Below, piece after piece: positions 7,252 through 15,491 of a DNA stretch of 41,037 nucleotides (position 1 is the first letter of the stretch; each line of letters starts with the position of its first letter). The stretch lies in contig NZ_JAURWA010000177.1 of the NCBI RefSeq assembly GCF_030655195.1, forward strand, positions 1 to 41,037, written 5' to 3'. The stretch comes from Patulibacter sp. (GTDB lineage Bacteria > Actinomycetota > Thermoleophilia > Solirubrobacterales > Solirubrobacteraceae). The translations under genes were made by a program, and so were the position numbers. The notes under the pieces are model-generated. The model had not been told where the DNA came from. It searched no databases and was given only the letters and a program-made list of their open reading frames with translations.

Positions 7252-8631
7252 ATGAACGTCCATCCCCTCCCGCCCCGGCCACCCCGCTCCGCCGTCGGGG
7301 CCCGGGCGCTCGTCGCCCTGGCCGCCGCCGTCCCGCTGGGCCTCGCCCTCGCAGGTCCGGCCGCCGCCGACGCGCCGTGGTCGGCGCCGCGGACGGTCGG
7401 GCCCGGCGTCGAGCTCGATCGCGTCGTCGTCGGCACCGGCGGCGCCTCGCTCGCGTTCGGATATGGCGGGGCGCCGCAGCTGCTCCCCGTGGCCGCCGAC
7501 GGGACGCCCGGCCGGGTGCGTCGGGTGCCGAACGTCAGCGCGCTCGGCGCCTACGGCAACCGCGCCGTCCTCCTGCGGACCGCCGGCCGCAGGGGGCCGG
7601 AGGGCGTGTCGTTCGCCGACCTCGGCGCCCGGTCGCTCGGCCCGCTCCACCGGGTCGCGCGTGCCGGCGAGGGGGCGGAGGGCCTCGCCGTCGGACGCGG
7701 CGGCCACGCCCTGGTCGTCCTGGGCTCGGGCGGGCGGACGGAGGACGAGTCGCCGGAGCCGCTCGCCTCGCGCCTGCGTCTGAGCTGGTCGACCCCGGGC
7801 CGCCGGCCGCGCCCGTCGTCCCTGGCGCTCGCGGGTCGCGCGGACCTGCTCGCGGCTGCGGTCGACCGCCGCGGCGCGGCGACGCTGCTGCTCGAGCGTG
7901 TGACGGCGACCGGGGATCGGGTCGTGCTCGCCCGGACGGTCGACCTGCGCACCCGCCGCCTCGGCCCCGAGCGGCGGCTGGACCGCACGGCGCTCGACAC
8001 CATCAACGGCTCCGTCGCGGTGGACGACCGCGGGGGCGCGGTGCTGGCGTGGGGGATGCAGGACGGGGGCGAGGAGGCCGACCGCCCCTACGTCGTGCGG
8101 GGCGCGTTCCGGCGCCGCGGCACGACCGCCTTCACCCGGGCCGCGACGCTGGACCCGGGCGGCACCCGCGAGCGGCCCGGCGGGGTCCCGCAGACCGCGA
8201 TGGACGACGACGGCCGCGCCACCGTCGCGTGGACCCAGGCGACCGGCGAGCTCGGCGGTCCGACCTCGCCCCGCGCGGCGGTCGCGACCCGCACCGCGCG
8301 CTTCGGCCCGACGACCGAGCTGCTGCCGGAGGGGTACGTCAGCGACGTCGCCGTCCGGGGCGACACCACGGTGGTCGCGCTCACCGGCTCCGCGCTGCCG
8401 TTCGATCCCGTGGCCGAGAGCATCGACGCGCCGCCGCCGACGGTCGCCGGGGTCGTCGTCCGTCGGGGCGCCGGGCCGCTGGGCGCCGTCGAGCCGGTGG
8501 CGTCGGCGATCCCGGGGGACCGCGGTGCGCTGCTCCTGGGCGCGGGCGCCGCAGGCTTCCGGGCGGTCTGGGAGGGCGCCCGGGCCGCGGGCCGCGACGC
8601 CCTGCGGTGGGCGGCCCGCCCGCTGCGCTGA
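7252..8631 (+). CDS. Exported protein, possible beta-propeller
   Basis: A 459-aa protein with a clear Sec signal peptide (ARALVALAAAVPLGLALAG, cleavage after the PAAADA region). The mature part carries repeated motifs of the form D-x-x-G-x-A-x-x-x-W (VDDRGGAVLAWG, MDDDGRATVAWTQ, and a last degenerate copy near AGFRAVWEGAR), as in exported proteins of this bacterial group that are thought to fold as sialidase-like propellers. No catalytic residues are recognisable. The start is fixed by AGGAG at 7242-7246, 5 nt before ATG, one of few good Shine-Dalgarno sites here. Possibly transcribed with the GH113-like gene 38 bp downstream, though that gene has its own -10. Confidence 0.7.
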   Translation: MNVHPLPPRPPRSAVGARALVALAAAVPLGLALAGPAAADAPWSAPRTVGPGVELDRVVVGTGGASLAFGYGGAPQLLPVAADGTPGRVRRVPNVSALGAYGNRAVLLRTAGRRGPEGVSFADLGARSLGPLHRVARAGEGAEGLAVGRGGHALVVLGSGGRTEDESPEPLASRLRLSWSTPGRRPRPSSLALAGRADLLAAAVDRRGAATLLLERVTATGDRVVLARTVDLRTRRLGPERRLDRTALDTINGSVAVDDRGGAVLAWGMQDGGEEADRPYVVRGAFRRRGTTAFTRAATLDPGGTRERPGGVPQTAMDDDGRATVAWTQATGELGGPTSPRAAVATRTARFGPTTELLPEGYVSDVAVRGDTTVVALTGSALPFDPVAESIDAPPPTVAGVVVRRGAGPLGAVEPVASAIPGDRGALLLGAGAAGFRAVWEGARAAGRDALRWAARPLR

Positions 8632-8637
8632 CCGGTC

Positions 8638-8643
8638 TACGAT
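8638..8643 (+). promoter_or_regulatory. -10 element TACGAT with short leader
   Basis: TACGAT precedes the GTG at 8670 by 26 nt, leaving a short leader that carries AGGAG (8658-8662). It contrasts with the leaderless starts elsewhere in the window. Confidence 0.4.
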
Positions 8644-8669
8644 CGGGGCCCCTGCCCAGGAGCCCGCAC

Positions 8670-9593
8670 GTGCGGCTGTTCGGTCCCCGATCCACCCCGC
8701 CGTCCCCCGAGCTCGGCGTCAACCTCGTCGGGTTCACCCGCACGGACTTCTCGCGGACCGCGTCGACGGGGTCGATGGTCCACCTGCGCGAGACCCTCGG
8801 GGCGAGCCGCGCGGTGCTCGTCCCGACGTTCTACGGCTCGCGGTTCGACGCCGGCCAGCTCTCGGCCGAGTCGCCGAAGACCGCCACGGTCGACAGCCTG
8901 CGCGACGCGATCCAGGACGCCGCGCGCCACGGCGTGTCGGTCGCGCTGAAGCCGCACATCGACATCGAGGACGGGATCTTCCGCGGGGACATCGCCCCGA
9001 CCGGCCGGGACCGCGTCCGGTTCTTCGAGGCCTACCGCAGGGTCGTGATCGCCCCGCTCGCGCGCCTGGCCGCGGAGCACCCCGGGACGGTCGACCGGTT
9101 CGTCGTCGGCACCGAGCTCTCCGGCCTGGCGGGCGCGGACGACGAGTGGCGGACGACGGTCCGCGAGCTGCGCCGCAACGCCCCCGGGGTCCAGGTCGGC
9201 TTCGCGGCCAACTACGACTCCCTGGTGCCGGGCGATCGCCGCCCCGACCCGACGGGCTGGGCCGACGAGCTGGACTTCCTCGGCGTGGACTACTTCCTCG
9301 GCGAGTCCGACCGCGACTACCCGTTCGGCCGCCTGACCCGGAGCATCAGGACGGCGAAGCGGCTGACGGGCAAGCCGCTGCTCTTCACCGAGCTGGGCAG
9401 CCGGGCGGACACCGGCGACGGCCACGAGGGCCAGCGACGCCGGATCGCCGAGGCCGTCGACCACTTCAGGGGCCACGTCGCGGGCTTCTGGTTGTGGAAC
9501 CGCTTCGCGGCGCGCGACGAGGCCGACGTCGAGCGCTACACGCTGGGCGACCCGGCGGTCCAGGACCTGGCGCGGCGGTTCGCGCGGGGGTGA
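8670..9593 (+). CDS. GH113-like TIM-barrel glycosidase-like protein
   Basis: A 307-aa cytoplasmic-looking protein without signal peptide. It follows the glycoside hydrolase 113-like pattern: LGVNLVGFTRTDFSRTAS at the first strand, VPTFYGSRF, VALKPHIDIEDGIFRGDIAP, FVVGTELSGL with the presumed acid/base Glu at the end of strand 4, DFLGVDYFLGE, and LLFTELGSRAD with the presumed nucleophile Glu. The ending GFWLWNRFAARDEAD gives the last strand. Substrate (mannan-type in characterised GH113 enzymes) is not certain. Start GTG at 8670 is supported by AGGAG 7 nt upstream. An alternative is ATG at 8775 which would lose the first barrel strand. Confidence 0.72.
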   Translation: MRLFGPRSTPPSPELGVNLVGFTRTDFSRTASTGSMVHLRETLGASRAVLVPTFYGSRFDAGQLSAESPKTATVDSLRDAIQDAARHGVSVALKPHIDIEDGIFRGDIAPTGRDRVRFFEAYRRVVIAPLARLAAEHPGTVDRFVVGTELSGLAGADDEWRTTVRELRRNAPGVQVGFAANYDSLVPGDRRPDPTGWADELDFLGVDYFLGESDRDYPFGRLTRSIRTAKRLTGKPLLFTELGSRADTGDGHEGQRRRIAEAVDHFRGHVAGFWLWNRFAARDEADVERYTLGDPAVQDLARRFARG

Positions 9594-9598
9594 GGCGC

Positions 9599-9612
9599 GG
9601 GGCAGCCGCCCC
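9599..9612. terminator. Short GC hairpin between convergent genes
   Basis: GGGGC-AGCC-GCCCC (5-bp stem, 4-nt loop) just after the GH113-like stop and before the convergent ABC permease end. No T-run; weak terminator candidate. Confidence 0.3.
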
Positions 9613-9651
9613 TCACGCCGCCGCCACCGACCCTCAGGCCGCCGCCACCGC
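9610..9651. repeat. 21-bp tandem duplication over permease stop codon
   Basis: Two adjacent 21-bp units (9610-9630 and 9631-9651) differ at two positions. The right unit contains the last codons and TGA of the permease; the left unit repeats them, giving a second in-frame TGA 21 nt downstream. Looks like a replication-slippage duplication. Confidence 0.8.
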
Positions 9652-10503
9652 CTCGGTCGCCACCCGGTCGCGCCGCCGCCCCGCCAGCACGCCCTTCGGC
9701 GCGACGAGGTAGGCGAGCACGAACTGGAGGCTCAGGACGCAGACGATCGAGCCGCCGGTGGACCAGTCCAGGTGGTAGCTCAGGTAGGTGCCCAGGAGGC
9801 AGGCGGAGACGCTGCCGGCGGCGGCCCAGCCGAGCATGCGGGAGAAGCGGTCGGTGATCAGGTAGGCGGTCGCTCCCGGGGTGATCAGCATCGCGACGAC
9901 GAGGACGATGCCGACGGCCTGCAGCGCGACGATCACCGTCAGGGCGAGGGCGCCGAGCAGCAGGACCTCCAGCCGCTTGGGCGATATCCCGACGGCGTGG
10001 GCGTGCGTGGGGTCGAACGCGTAGAGGACGAGGTCGCGCCGCTTGAACAGCAGGACCGCGGTCACGAGGGTGCCGATCACGACGACCTGTGCGATGTCGC
10101 CGTCCGAGACGCCGAGGACGTTGCCGAAGAGGATGTGAAAGAGGTCGATCTGCGACGGGATCGCGGAGACGAGCACCAGGCCGAGCGCGAACAGGCCGGT
10201 GAAGACGATGCCGATCGCCGCGTCCTCCTTGACCCGCGAGGTGCGGTTCAGTCCTCCGACGAGGAACACCGCCGCGGAGCCGAAGAGGAACGCGCCGATC
10301 GCGAACGGCGCCCCGATCACGTACGAGAGGACGACGCCGGGCAGCACCGCGTGGGACACGGCGTCGCCCATGAGCGACCAGCCCAGCAGGGTGAGCCAGC
10401 AGGAGAGGACGGCGCAGACGACGCCGCAGACCAGGGCGACGAGCAGCGCGCGGCGCATGAAGTCGTAGGCCAGCGGATCGGTGAACCACTCGACGACGCT
10501 CAT
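9634..10503 (-). CDS. Metal ABC transporter permease (Mn/Zn family)
   Basis: A 289-aa integral membrane subunit with about eight or nine helices, of the ABC-3 family that includes MntB/PsaC/ZnuB. Typical segments are GDAVSHAVLPGVVLSYVIG, LFHILFGNVLGVSDGD and DPTHAHAVGIS, followed by AVGIVLVVAMLITPGATAYL. The ATG overlaps the ATPase stop (ATGA, 10500-10503). The substrate is probably manganese judging from the binding protein of the same operon. The 3' end is duplicated (9610-9651). Tail EAVAAA is encoded within that repeat. Confidence 0.9.
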   Translation of the reverse strand: MSVVEWFTDPLAYDFMRRALLVALVCGVVCAVLSCWLTLLGWSLMGDAVSHAVLPGVVLSYVIGAPFAIGAFLFGSAAVFLVGGLNRTSRVKEDAAIGIVFTGLFALGLVLVSAIPSQIDLFHILFGNVLGVSDGDIAQVVVIGTLVTAVLLFKRRDLVLYAFDPTHAHAVGISPKRLEVLLLGALALTVIVALQAVGIVLVVAMLITPGATAYLITDRFSRMLGWAAAGSVSACLLGTYLSYHLDWSTGGSIVCVLSLQFVLAYLVAPKGVLAGRRRDRVATEAVAAA

Positions 10504-11309
10504 GCGGCGACCTCCTGCCGGAGCGCCTCGACGGGGACGAAGCCGCCGAACGCCTCGCCGAGAGGCCCGGGTCGCAGCGTCTCGTCGGGCGTGCCCTGCG
10601 CGACGATCCGGCGGTTGATCAGCGCCAGCTCGTCGCAGAGGGCGGGGACGGCGACGAGGTCGTGGGTGGAGACGAGGATCGTCCGGCCCTCGGCGGCCAG
10701 ACCGCGCAGCAGCGCCGTGATCGTCGCCTCGGAGCGCTTGTCGACGCCCGCGAACGGCTCGTCGAGCAGCAACAGCTCCGCGCCCTGGGCCAGGCCGCGA
10801 GCGACGAACGCGCGCTTGCGCTGGCCACCGGACAGCGCGCCGATCTGCCGCTCGGCGAGGTCGGTCAGCTCGCAGCGTTCGAGCGCCTCGTCGACGGCGA
10901 GGCGGTCCTCCGGGCGCAGGCGCCGGGTCGACCGCAGCCGGCCGTAGCGCCCCATCGCGACGACCTCGCGGACCGACACGGGGAACGCGTAGTCGACGTC
11001 CTCGTCCTGCGGCGCGTACGCGACGCGGCCGTGGCGGCGGGCCTCACGCGGGTCGTCGCCGAACAGCGAGACGGTCCCCGATGTGGGCTTCACGAGCCCC
11101 ATCAGCGCCTTGAAGAGCGTCGACTTGCCGGACCCGTTCATGCCGATCAGCCCGTGGACGCGGCCGGCGCCGATCGTCAGGTCGACCCCCTCGAGCGCGC
11201 GCGTGGGGCCGTACGAGACGACGAGGTCCTGCACGGTGACCACGGGCGGTCCGGCGGCCGGGACCGTGGTGGGGGTGGCGGCGCGTAGCGCGGTGTCGTT
11301 CGGGCTCAT
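10500..11309 (-). CDS. Metal ABC transporter ATP-binding protein (Mn/Zn family)
   Basis: A 269-aa nucleotide-binding subunit. Walker A is GMNGSGKST near residue 57; Q-loop region AYAPQDEDVDYAFPVSVREV; ABC signature LSGGQRKRAF; Walker B LLLLDEPFAGVD; switch His in STHDL. The sequence PQDEDVDYAFPVSV is usual for the MntA/PsaB subgroup. Start ATG at 11309 (MSPNDTAL). It is the middle gene of a three-gene operon and overlaps the permease start by ATGA. Confidence 0.93.
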   Translation of the reverse strand: MSPNDTALRAATPTTVPAAGPPVVTVQDLVVSYGPTRALEGVDLTIGAGRVHGLIGMNGSGKSTLFKALMGLVKPTSGTVSLFGDDPREARRHGRVAYAPQDEDVDYAFPVSVREVVAMGRYGRLRSTRRLRPEDRLAVDEALERCELTDLAERQIGALSGGQRKRAFVARGLAQGAELLLLDEPFAGVDKRSEATITALLRGLAAEGRTILVSTHDLVAVPALCDELALINRRIVAQGTPDETLRPGPLGEAFGGFVPVEALRQEVAA

Positions 11310-11364
11310 CTACGGGCTCCGTCGGTGGTGTCGGGAAGGGCGGTGCGGCGCCCGGCGGCGACGC

Positions 11365-12318
11365 TCATCGCGTCGACCCGCCGGTCAAGCCTGCGGCGAT
11401 CGTGCGGGCGTCGCGGCGCAGCAGCTCGAGGTAGGTGGGGACGGGGCCGTCGGCGGCGGAGAGCGAGTCGACGTAGAGCTTCCCGGCGAAGCGCGAGCCG
11501 GACTCGCGGGCGACCTGCTCCTGCGCCTTCGGGCTGACGGTCGACTCGCAGAAGACGCCGGGGACGTCGCGGTCGCGGACGAACTCGACGGTCGCGGCGA
11601 TCTGCTTCGGCGTTCCCTCCTGCTCCGCGTTGACGGGCCAGAGGTACGCCTCCTGCAGCCCCAGGTCGCGGGCGAGGTAGGAGAACGCGCCCTCGCAGGT
11701 CACCAGTGCGCGGCGATCCCGGGGGACGGCGGCCAGCGACGTGCGGACCTCGCGGCCGACCCGCGCCAGCCGCGCGGTGTAGTCGCCGGCGCGCCGGCGG
11801 TACTCGTCGGCGCCGGCGGGGTCCAGGCGCGTCAGCGCGCGGCGGATGTTCTCGACGTAGATCGCCGCGTTGTCCGTCGACATCCACGCGTGCGGGTTCG
11901 GCTTGCCCTCGTACTCGGACCCCCCGCCGATCGGGATCGACCGGACGCCCTCGGTGAGGGTGGCGGACTCGCCGCTGGCGCGGTCGATGAACTGCTCGAA
12001 CCAGCGCTCGAGGCCCAGCCCGTTCTCCAGCACGAGGTCCGCCTGCGCCGCCTTCTTCAGGTCCGACGGGGTCGGCTCGTAGCCATGGATCTCGGCGCCG
12101 GGCTTGGTGATCGACGCGACCTCGACCCGATCGCCGGCCACCTCGCGCGTCATGTCGGCGATGACGGTGAAGGTCGTCAGGACGATCAGCCGGCCGTCCT
12201 TCGCGCGCAGGTCCTCGGCGTTCGCGCAGCCCGACACGGCCACCGCGGCCGTCGCACAGGCGAGGGCGACGGCCGACCGGCGCAGGATGCGGCGGGTGCG
12301 TGTCCAAGGTTGAGCCAC
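11365..12318 (-). CDS. Metal ABC transporter substrate-binding lipoprotein, Mn-type
   Basis: A 317-aa lipoprotein (from GTG 12318) with lipobox AVSGC. Cluster A-1 family. The four metal ligands can be placed: His in EIHGYEPTPSDL, His in NPHAWMST, Glu in TCEGAFSYLARDLG and Asp in LYVDSLSA. A His-His-Glu-Asp set with no His-rich loop is the pattern of manganese binders such as PsaA, whereas zinc binders usually have a third His. NAEQEGTPKQIAATVEFVRD is also PsaA-like. An ATG 17 codons upstream (12369) is possible but would put an unlikely hydrophilic stretch before the signal peptide. A weak DtxR/MntR-like sequence overlaps the GTG. Confidence 0.9.
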   Translation of the reverse strand: MAQPWTRTRRILRRSAVALACATAAVAVSGCANAEDLRAKDGRLIVLTTFTVIADMTREVAGDRVEVASITKPGAEIHGYEPTPSDLKKAAQADLVLENGLGLERWFEQFIDRASGESATLTEGVRSIPIGGGSEYEGKPNPHAWMSTDNAAIYVENIRRALTRLDPAGADEYRRRAGDYTARLARVGREVRTSLAAVPRDRRALVTCEGAFSYLARDLGLQEAYLWPVNAEQEGTPKQIAATVEFVRDRDVPGVFCESTVSPKAQEQVARESGSRFAGKLYVDSLSAADGPVPTYLELLRRDARTIAAGLTGGSTR

Positions 12319-12323
12319 GCCAA
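12305..12323 (-). promoter_or_regulatory. Weak DtxR/MntR-like box over the SBP start
   Basis: On the minus strand the sequence around the GTG start (TTGGCGTGGCTCAACCTTG) matches the DtxR/IdeR consensus TTAGGTTAGCCTAACCTAA at about 11 of 19 positions, best in the right half (AACCT). Suggestive only because the operon looks manganese-specific. Confidence 0.2.
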
Positions 12324-12425
12324 AAAGTGAAGCACACGTGAGGCATCCACGTCGCGTGTGGGTCGGCACACGGCGCCCGGGATCGCTCTGCCCGGCCCCC
12401 GCTCTTGGCCGCGCCCCGACCGGGG

Positions 12426-12431
12426 TAGCCT
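12426..12431 (+). promoter_or_regulatory. -10 element TAGCCT, leaderless start of polX
   Basis: TAGCCT is followed by 6 nt and the ATG at 12438. A weak -35-like CTTGGC lies 16 nt further upstream (12404-12409). No Shine-Dalgarno sequence. Confidence 0.55.
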
Positions 12432-12437
12432 CGTCGC

Positions 12438-14192
12438 ATGGCCGCCGAGGACGCCCCCGCCCCCAAGGACCCGTCCAACACCGCGATCGCGGAGCTGCTG
12501 CAGGAGCTGGGCGACCGGTACGAGCTCGACGGCGCCGTCGTCCACCGCGTGCTCGCCTACCGCAACGGGGCCAAGGCGGTGCTCGAGGCGCCGCGGTCCG
12601 TCGCCGGCATGACGCGGGCGGGCACCGTCACCGAGCTGCCGGGGATCGGCAAGACGCTCGAGGAGAAGTTCAAGGCGCTGCTCGAGACGGGCGAGATCCC
12701 GGCGCTGACGAAGCTGCGCGACAAGTACCCCGCGGGTCTCCTGACCCTGACGCACCTCCCCGGCCTGGGGCCGAAGAAGGCGCGCAAGCTGTTCGACGAG
12801 CTCGGCGTCGACGGGCCCGCCGCGCTGCGGGCGGCCATCGCCGACGACCGCGTCTCGACGCTCGCCGGGTTCGGCAAGAAGACGCAGGAGAAGTACCTCA
12901 AGCTGCTCGACGCGGCGGGCGAGGAGATCGACCGGCCCCAGCGCGTCCTGCTCTCGAAGGCGCTGCCGCTGGCCGAGGCGCTGGTCGACGAGCTGCGCGA
13001 GCGCGGCAGGGACGCCGGCGTCCACCGCGTCGAGGTCGCCGGCTCCGCGCGCCGCCGCGCCGACTCCGTCCACGACCTCGACGTGATCGCCACCGCCGAC
13101 GACGCGGCGGCGCTGCTCGAGGTCTTCCGCACCTCGGAGCTCGTCGCCGAGGTCGGCTCGTCCGGCGACAACGGCGCCCACGGCGTCCTGCACTCCGGCC
13201 TGTCGGTCGACCTGCGGGTCGTCGCCCCGGACCAGTTCGGCAACCTGCTGCAGCACTTCACCGGCAGCAAGGCGCACAACGTCGCGATGCGCGAGTCGGC
13301 GGTCAAGCGCGGCCTGCACATCTCGGAGTACGGGATCCTCGACGACGAGACGGGGAAGACCGAGCGGTTCGCCACGGAGGAGGAGGTCTACGCGCGCCTG
13401 GGCCTGCCGTGGATCCCGCCGGAGCTGCGCGAGAACCGCGGCGAGCTGGCCCTGGACCAGGCCCCGTCGCTGATCGAGCTGGCGGACCTGCGCGGCGACC
13501 TGCACATGCACACCACCCACTCCGACGGTCGCGCGTCGGTGCGCGACATGGCGCTCGCCGCGCGCGACCTGGGCCACGAGTACGTGTGCATCACCGACCA
13601 CTCCGCCACGCACGGGTTCGGCGACGACGTGCAGCCCGACGAGCTGCGGGAGATCATCGCCGAGGTCCGGGCCGTCGACGAGGAGCTCGACGGCATCACG
13701 GTCCTGGCGGGCTCCGAGGTCAACATCGGCACGGACGGCGAGCTCGACTACGCCGACGACGTCCTCGAGGAGCTCGACTGGGTCGTCGCGTCGATCCACA
13801 CCGCGTTCCAGAGCGACCCGACCCGCCGGATCGTCGCCGCGTGCGAGCACCCGCTGGTCGACGTGATCGCCCACCCGACGGGCCGCCTGATCGGCCGGCG
13901 CGAGTCCTACGACCTCGACGTCGACGCGATGATCGACGCCGCGCGACGGACCGGCACGTTCCTCGAGATCAACGCCTCGCCCGCCCGGCGCGACCTGCAC
14001 GACGTGCACGCCCGGGCCGCCCGCGACGCCGGCGTGCTGCTGACGATCGACTCCGACGCGCACGGCCCGGACACGCTGCCGAACCTGCGGTGGGGGATCG
14101 CGACCGCCCGCCGGGCGTGGCTGTCGGCCGCGGACGTCGCCAACACCCGCCCGTGGGATGAGCTGCGGAAGCTGCGCAAGGGCGGGCGCTGA
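12438..14192 (+). CDS. polX: DNA polymerase/3'-5' exonuclease PolX
   Basis: A 584-aa bacterial family X DNA polymerase used in gap-filling repair. Order: N-terminal HhH domain (NTAIAELLQELGDRYELDGA, then GIGKTLEEKFKALLETGEIP and LPGLGPKKARKL), polymerase beta-like palm with GSARRRADSVHDLDVIAT giving two catalytic Asp, a third in LSVDLRVVAPDQFG, and GSKAHNVAMRESAVKRGL. The C-terminal PHP domain (from about 350) keeps its metal ligands: DLHMHTTHSDGR, ITDHS, GSEVNI, ASIHTAF, IAHPTGR and TIDSDAH, so it should have manganese-dependent exonuclease activity. Length is normal for the family. Transcribed alone from a leaderless start. Confidence 0.96.
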   Translation: MAAEDAPAPKDPSNTAIAELLQELGDRYELDGAVVHRVLAYRNGAKAVLEAPRSVAGMTRAGTVTELPGIGKTLEEKFKALLETGEIPALTKLRDKYPAGLLTLTHLPGLGPKKARKLFDELGVDGPAALRAAIADDRVSTLAGFGKKTQEKYLKLLDAAGEEIDRPQRVLLSKALPLAEALVDELRERGRDAGVHRVEVAGSARRRADSVHDLDVIATADDAAALLEVFRTSELVAEVGSSGDNGAHGVLHSGLSVDLRVVAPDQFGNLLQHFTGSKAHNVAMRESAVKRGLHISEYGILDDETGKTERFATEEEVYARLGLPWIPPELRENRGELALDQAPSLIELADLRGDLHMHTTHSDGRASVRDMALAARDLGHEYVCITDHSATHGFGDDVQPDELREIIAEVRAVDEELDGITVLAGSEVNIGTDGELDYADDVLEELDWVVASIHTAFQSDPTRRIVAACEHPLVDVIAHPTGRLIGRRESYDLDVDAMIDAARRTGTFLEINASPARRDLHDVHARAARDAGVLLTIDSDAHGPDTLPNLRWGIATARRAWLSAADVANTRPWDELRKLRKGGR

Positions 14193-14236
14193 GGCCGGCG
14201 GCCGTCGCGTCGCGGGAGGACGACGGCGGGTGAGCG

Positions 14237-14266
14237 GGGACGGGTCGGCGCCTCCCGCGCCGTCCC
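14237..14266. terminator. Hairpin between convergent polX and CsbD-like genes
   Basis: GGGACGG (14237-14243) pairs with CCGTCCC (14260-14266), with further GC pairing inside. No T-run. Position between two converging genes suggests a bidirectional terminator. Confidence 0.4.
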
Positions 14267-14280
14267 GCCCCCGGTGAGGA

Positions 14281-14886
14281 TCAGTCCTCGGAGGTCCGCT
14301 CGGCCTTCGCGCGGGCCGCCGCGTCCTGCAGACGCTTGGCCTCGTCCTTGGCGGTGATGGCCTCGTCCTTCTTGTCCAGCGCCTCCTCGTCGGCCTTCAG
14401 GGCCTGAAGCTCCTTCTCGCGCGCCTCGGCCTCGCCGGCCTTGCGCTGCTCCTCCTCGGCCTTCTCGGAGGCCTTGCGGCGCTGCTCGGCGACCTCGTCG
14501 GCCTTGGCCTGGGCCTCGGCCTTGTCCTTCGCGGCCTTCTCGCGGCGGGCCTTCGCGCGGGCCGCGGCCTGCTTCTTCTTCGCCTCGGCCTCCTTCGCCT
14601 TGGCGGCGGCGGCCTGATCGGCCTCCTCGCGCTTGGCGGCGGCCTTCGCGCGCAGGGCCTCGGCCTCGGCACGCTCGTCGCCGGCGACGGCGGTGCGGGT
14701 GCCCTCCTGGCGCAGCTCCTCGTCACCGAGGACCGAGCCGGCGGCCTGCTTGACGCGGCCCTCGGCCTGGTCGGCGATCGGGGTGCCGGAGCGCCCGGCG
14801 AGCTTCAGGGCGGTGTCCAGCGGCAGGCGCGCGACCTTCAGCGAGGTGCGCACGGCGAAGACGGGGAGGGCGGTCAGGCGGCTCAT
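14281..14886 (-). CDS. CsbD-like protein with Lys/Glu/Ala-rich coiled coil
   Basis: A 201-aa protein. Residues about 40-65 (EGRVKQAAGSVLGDEELRQE) resemble the CsbD stress-protein repeat. From about residue 70 the chain is an uninterrupted Ala/Lys/Glu-rich helix (AKAAAKREEADQAAAAKAKE onward), a long coiled coil. The N-terminal 35 residues may lie along a membrane (LTALPVFAVRTSLKVARLPL). The ATG overlaps the preceding gene's stop (ATGA, 14883-14886). It shares the CsbD-like core with that gene, so the pair are paralogues. General stress role is inferred from CsbD; the coiled-coil tail is not part of the classical family. Confidence 0.7.
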   Translation of the reverse strand: MSRLTALPVFAVRTSLKVARLPLDTALKLAGRSGTPIADQAEGRVKQAAGSVLGDEELRQEGTRTAVAGDERAEAEALRAKAAAKREEADQAAAAKAKEAEAKKKQAAARAKARREKAAKDKAEAQAKADEVAEQRRKASEKAEEEQRKAGEAEAREKELQALKADEEALDKKDEAITAKDEAKRLQDAAARAKAERTSED

Positions 14887-15380
14887 CGTCCGGCCTCCGG
14901 GTCGGCGGCGGCCGCGCGGCGCTCGGCCTGCTCGGCCTGGCGCTCGAGGCGCTGGGCCTCGCTCAGGTGCTCGCCGCGCTCCTCCGCACCGGCGCGCTCG
15001 GTGGCGCCGGCCTCGGCGGCGGCCTTGCGGCGCTCCTCGGCGGCGGCCTCCTGCTCGGCCTCCTCCGCCTTCTCGGCGCGGGCGGCGGCGGTGCGCTGCT
15101 CGTCCTCGATGCGCTCGTCGCGGGTGGCGGCGGCCTGCTCGGCCTCCAGCTCCTCCCGGCGACGGGTGATGGCCGCGCGCTCCTCGGCGCTCTGGGCGGC
15201 CTCGCCCTCCAGGCGGGCCTCCTTCGCGGCGGCGGACGCGTCCGCCGCCTGGTCGACGGACTCCTCCTGGAGCCGTCCCTCGCGCTGCAGGTCCTGGTCG
15301 TCGAGCACCTTCCCGGCGGTCTGCTTGACCTTGCCGGCCACCTTGCCGGCGAGCCCGCCCAACGTGTTCTCTTCAGCCAT
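14883..15380 (-). CDS. CsbD-like protein with Glu/Arg/Ala-rich coiled coil
   Basis: A 165-aa protein, first gene of the pair. GKVKQTAGKVLDDQDLQREG (about residues 17-36) is a CsbD-like unit; the rest is a charged Ala/Glu/Arg helix (EERAAITRRREELEAEQAAA). It is richer in Glu and Arg and almost free of Lys, while its partner is Lys-rich. A minus-strand TAGGGG lies 6 nt before the ATG, a near match to the leaderless -10 pattern of other genes in the window. Likely a stress-induced, abundant, heat-stable helical protein; function not proven. Confidence 0.72.
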   Translation of the reverse strand: MAEENTLGGLAGKVAGKVKQTAGKVLDDQDLQREGRLQEESVDQAADASAAAKEARLEGEAAQSAEERAAITRRREELEAEQAAATRDERIEDEQRTAAARAEKAEEAEQEAAAEERRKAAAEAGATERAGAEERGEHLSEAQRLERQAEQAERRAAAADPEAGR

Positions 15381-15386
15381 GTGGTG

Positions 15387-15392
15387 CCCCTA
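15387..15392 (-). promoter_or_regulatory. -10-like TAGGGG before CsbD-like operon
   Basis: Spacing to the ATG at 15380 is 6 nt as at the leaderless starts, but the last base is G in place of T, so it is a variant. Confidence 0.3.
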
Positions 15393-15491
15393 CCCCGTAC
15401 GCACCACGGGACGCGCTCCGTGCGCGGTCACACGGCCGATCGTGCCTGCACGTCAGGGGTTCCGACGCCGTCCCGTGCGCGGACGGGGCGC

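Noticed and set aside
6384..8669. Long open frame upstream of the GH113-like gene
   Set aside because: Antisense to the GGDEF gene and out of frame with the exported protein; only the part from 8670 has family motifs and a Shine-Dalgarno sequence.
12186..14063. A 625-codon minus-strand open frame over polX
   Set aside because: Every polX domain motif is on the plus strand; the minus translation is low-complexity shadow.
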